From an uncultured Bacilli bacterium (GTDB taxonomy: Bacteria > Bacillota_I > Bacilli_A > RF39 > UBA660): a stretch of 15,301 nt of DNA. The stretch is from NCBI GenBank assembly GCA_934095865.1, contig CAKOKU010000018.1:1-15301 (forward strand). Reading direction: 5' to 3'. The position numbers were made by a program, and so were the translations under genes. The notes under the pieces are model-generated. The model did not search any database and was not told the DNA's origin. It saw only the letters and a list, made by a program, of their open reading frames with translations. Shown here one piece after another: positions 13,797 to 15,301 of this stretch; the first letter of the stretch is position 1; every line of letters starts with the position of its first letter.

Positions 13797-13997
13797 GAAT
13801 TATTGCTAACCGCAAGGGAAAAAGAAGTATTTAATTTACTTATCAAAGCTAAATCAACAAAGGAAATAGCCGGTTTATTACGAATTAGTGAAAAAACTGT
13901 TCGCAACCATATTTCCAATGTAATTCAAAAGCTTGGTGTTAACAGTCGAAGTGCAGCCTTGATTGAGCTAATTAAGTTAGGAGAACTTACTATTTAG
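13794..13997 (+). CDS. gerE: Spore coat gene regulator GerE (LuxR-type HTH)
   Basis: GerE is the small DNA-binding protein that acts last in the mother cell, tuning sigma-K genes for the coat. The 67 residues consist of a single LuxR/FixJ helix-turn-helix, with LTAREKEVFNLL at 5-16, STKEIAGLLRISEKTVRNHI at 21-40 and QKLGVNSRSAALIELIKLGE running to the end. These are near matches, block for block, to the 74-residue B. subtilis GerE, including the C-terminal LGEL. No receiver domain is present, as expected. The ribosome binding site is weak. An inverted repeat spans the start codon, so autoregulation or translational control is possible. gerM follows, as it does nearby in Bacillus. Confidence 0.93.
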   Translation: MELLLTAREKEVFNLLIKAKSTKEIAGLLRISEKTVRNHISNVIQKLGVNSRSAALIELIKLGELTI

Positions 13998-14015
13998 CCG
14001 ATTACGGCTTTTTTT
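13996..14015 (+). terminator. Rho-independent terminator of gerE
   Basis: AGCCG/CGGCT stem with ATTA loop followed by seven T. It overlaps the gerE stop codon. It means gerM needs its own promoter or reads through. Confidence 0.8.
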
Positions 14016-14062
14016 AGTCTTTTCTTTATTATATATTTATATAATTTATTAAGGTGATTTTT

Positions 14063-14971
14063 ATGTATAATAATATTAAAAGAAAACTTCTAGTTTCATT
14101 TTTAACACTGTTTGTTTTAGTTTTAATTTATTTGTTCCCAACGGTTACTAAATATGATGTTACTCTTAGTTATAAAGAACCTGTATATAATACTGTCTAT
14201 CTTTTAAATGACAATTATTTGGTAGAAACTAAAGTTGTAAGTGAAAGTAATGACATAGAGACCAAAATAAAAGATATTATTGCTACTTTAACAATTAATA
14301 GTCCTAAAAGTAAATATATTGATAAGAATTTCAAGCCTTTAATTCCAGCCGACACGAGGATTTTATCTTTAGATTTAAAAGATAAATTATTAAAAATTAA
14401 TTTTAGTAAAGAATTTCTTAATTTGGCAAAAGAAACTGAAGAAAAAACGATTGAAACTATAATATTTTCTCTTACTAAACTGGACGAGGTTGAAAAGATT
14501 ATGATTTTTGTGGAAGGTGAAAAATTAGATAAATTACCGATTAGTGGCAAAACCTTGCCTTTAGAATTAACTAAAAATTATGGCATTAACAAAGTTTATA
14601 ATATTACTGATGTATTTTCGACTAATTGTTTTACTCTTTATTATTATGCTAATATTAATGATGAATATCATATTGTACCTGTATCTATGTTTAGTAATAA
14701 CAGTGATGATAAAGTAAAAGTAATTATTGAAGAATTGAAATCAGCTCCTATTTATCAATCTAATCTAATGAGTTTTTTATCAAGTAACGCTAAACTTTTA
14801 GATTATGAAATTAAAGAAAATAAAATAAAGTTAGAATTTAGTAGTTATATCTTGGATAATTTCTTTGATGAAGATTTAATTGAAGAAGTTAAGTATGCTA
14901 TTAGTGAAAGTTTTAGAGATACTTTAGGCATCGATGAAGTTAGTTTTTGGGTAAATAATGAAAAATTTTAA
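14063..14971 (+). CDS. gerM: Spore germination/sporulation protein GerM (two GerMN domains)
   Basis: GerM is a sporulation protein needed in Bacillus for proper engulfment-stage envelope assembly and later germination. The 302-residue protein has an N-terminal membrane anchor (LLVSFLTLFVLVLIYLF, about 8-24) and two GerMN-type repeats. The first runs from VYLLNDN near 45 to about 155, including IPADTRILSLDLKDKLLKIN. The second runs from FTLYYYAN near 190 to the end, including LLDYEIKENKIKLEFSSYI. B. subtilis GerM is a lipoprotein; here no Cys follows the hydrophobic segment, so it would be held by an uncleaved helix. The ATG at 14063 is chosen with AAGGTGA six bases before it; a GTG at 14054 lies inside that site. 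No clear promoter or terminator is seen. Confidence 0.87.
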   Translation: MYNNIKRKLLVSFLTLFVLVLIYLFPTVTKYDVTLSYKEPVYNTVYLLNDNYLVETKVVSESNDIETKIKDIIATLTINSPKSKYIDKNFKPLIPADTRILSLDLKDKLLKINFSKEFLNLAKETEEKTIETIIFSLTKLDEVEKIMIFVEGEKLDKLPISGKTLPLELTKNYGINKVYNITDVFSTNCFTLYYYANINDEYHIVPVSMFSNNSDDKVKVIIEELKSAPIYQSNLMSFLSSNAKLLDYEIKENKIKLEFSSYILDNFFDEDLIEEVKYAISESFRDTLGIDEVSFWVNNEKF

Positions 14972-15010
14972 GTTTTTTACAAATTTAAGCTTTTTTATGA
15001 AACTTTTGAC

Positions 15011-15039
15011 TTGAAAATATTTAGTAATTAGTTTATAAT
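15011..15039 (+). promoter_or_regulatory. Sigma-A promoter for tRNA-Arg
   Basis: TTGAAA (15011-15016) and a perfect TATAAT (15034-15039) are separated by 17 nt, with the tRNA starting 20 nt past the -10. Confidence 0.8.
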
Positions 15040-15058
15040 CTTATTTGTGCTGATAAAT

Positions 15059-15135
15059 GTTTCCATAGCTCAGCTGGATAGAGCATACGCCTTCTAAGCG
15101 TACGGTCGAGTGTTCGAATCACTCTGGAAACACCA
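15059..15135 (+). tRNA. tRNA-Arg (anticodon UCU)
   Basis: A complete cloverleaf with acceptor GTTTCCA/TGGAAAC, D arm GCTC/GAGC, anticodon stem TACGC/GCGTA and T arm GAGTG/CACTC with TTCGAAT loop. The anticodon TCT is at 15093-15095, reading AGA/AGG arginine codons, the favoured arginine codons in AT-rich genomes. The CCA end is encoded (15133-15135). It has its own promoter and terminator. Confidence 0.96.
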
Positions 15136-15149
15136 GTATGAATATTAAT

Positions 15150-15171
15150 CCCCGTTGTTGCGGGGTTTTTT
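15150..15171 (+). terminator. Rho-independent terminator of tRNA-Arg
   Basis: CCCCG/CGGGG stem with a 6-nt loop and a run of six T, 14 nt past the tRNA. Confidence 0.9.
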
Positions 15172-15186
15172 AATAGCTTTTTTTAT

Positions 15187-15225
15187 TAAAAGAAGAAGAA
15201 CTAAACACGCATTAGTTCTTCTTCT
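15187..15225 (-). terminator. Long hairpin, probable terminator for a convergent transcript
   Basis: Perfect 14-bp inverted repeat (15191-15204 with 15212-15225) and a 7-nt loop. On the minus strand it is followed by TTTT then A-rich sequence, so it would end a transcript entering from the right. Its outer side directly abuts the 17-nt repeat, mirroring the left end. Confidence 0.6.
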
Positions 15226-15242
15226 CAGACTGTTGACAAATA
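15226..15242 (+). repeat. 17-nt repeat, right copy
   Basis: CAGACTGTTGACAAATA, identical to the minus-strand sequence at 57-73. It follows a hairpin and its last eight bases begin the outward-reading hairpin at 15235-15265. Confidence 0.75.
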
Positions 15243-15274
15243 GGTAGAATTTTTACTTATTTGTCTTTTATTTT
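15235..15274 (+). terminator. Rho-independent terminator, outward reading
   Basis: The arm at 15235-15246 pairs with 15254-15265 over 12 bp (one G-U) around a 7-nt loop, followed by TTTTATTTT. Same placement relative to the 17-mer as the left copy, but with a different stem sequence. Confidence 0.6.
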
Positions 15275-15301
15275 GTAAAAATAATAAAAATTTTCAATAT
15301 A

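Noticed and set aside
13577..13918. 113-codon minus-strand ORF across spoIIIAH and gerE
   Set aside because: It lies antisense to two recognised genes and the intergenic gap, has low-complexity hydrophobic content and no ribosome binding site.
14017..14045. Vegetative promoter for gerM with TATAAT at 14040-14045
   Set aside because: The region is simple A/T sequence and the -35 at 17 nt (GTCTTT) is poor, so the match is probably chance.
1..15301. Inverted 17-mers at both ends as terminal repeats of a transposon or integrated element
   Set aside because: The interior is mostly core chromosome (rpsU, era, glyS, divIVA, tRNA), with no transposase or integrase, and the repeats sit in terminators.
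1..15301. Mycoplasma-type code with UGA as tryptophan
   Set aside because: recO and ybeY end naturally at TGA at sensible family lengths, and the tryptophans inspected are TGG.
1..15301. CRISPR array or riboswitch
   Set aside because: No regularly spaced repeats were seen, and the glyS and other leaders are too short for T-box or riboswitch structures.

Overview
The window is strongly AT-rich and uses the standard bacterial code: recO and ybeY end in TGA, and the tryptophans I checked are TGG. Gene content points to a low-GC, endospore-forming member of Bacillota, most likely class Bacilli. A recognisable GerE, SpoIIIAH, GerM and YqfC/YqfD sit beside a Bacillus-like rpsU-yqeY-yqfCD-ybeY-era-yqzL-recO order. 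I cannot name the genus. A gut-associated Erysipelotrichales- or RF39-like lineage would fit, but that is inference.

Left block, minus strand, 8136 down to 102: rpsU-yqeY, a terminator, then yqfC-yqfD-vanZ-like-ybeY-era-yqzL-recO-unknown gene-glyS-sepF-divIVA. It carries translation (S21, GlyRS), ribosome maturation (Era, YbeY), recombination (RecO), sporulation (YqfC/D) and cell division (SepF, DivIVA). Compared with Bacillus subtilis, phoH, yqfF, dgkA and cdd are absent between yqfD and era, and a VanZ-like membrane gene stands there instead.

Middle block, minus strand, 13050 down to 8234: a two-gene membrane operon (small secreted/membrane protein plus CmpB-like permease), a terminator, then a bacteriocin locus and a pseudopilin-like protein. 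The bacteriocin locus has a C39-peptidase ABC exporter followed by two double-glycine-leader peptides, each with a GxxxG motif. These look like a two-peptide (class IIb-type) bacteriocin, processed and exported by the transporter. No immunity gene is recognisable; very short ORFs follow the peptides.

Right block, plus strand, 13247 to 15135: spoIIIAH, gerE, gerM and tRNA-Arg(UCU), a compact set of mother-cell sporulation genes. A perfect inverted repeat containing a sporulation-sigma-like -10 motif covers the gerE start codon.

Near both window ends lies the same 17-nt sequence in inverted orientation. Each copy has an inner hairpin on one side and forms part of an outward-reading terminator hairpin on the other. 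It looks like a repeated bidirectional terminator module between convergent transcription units.
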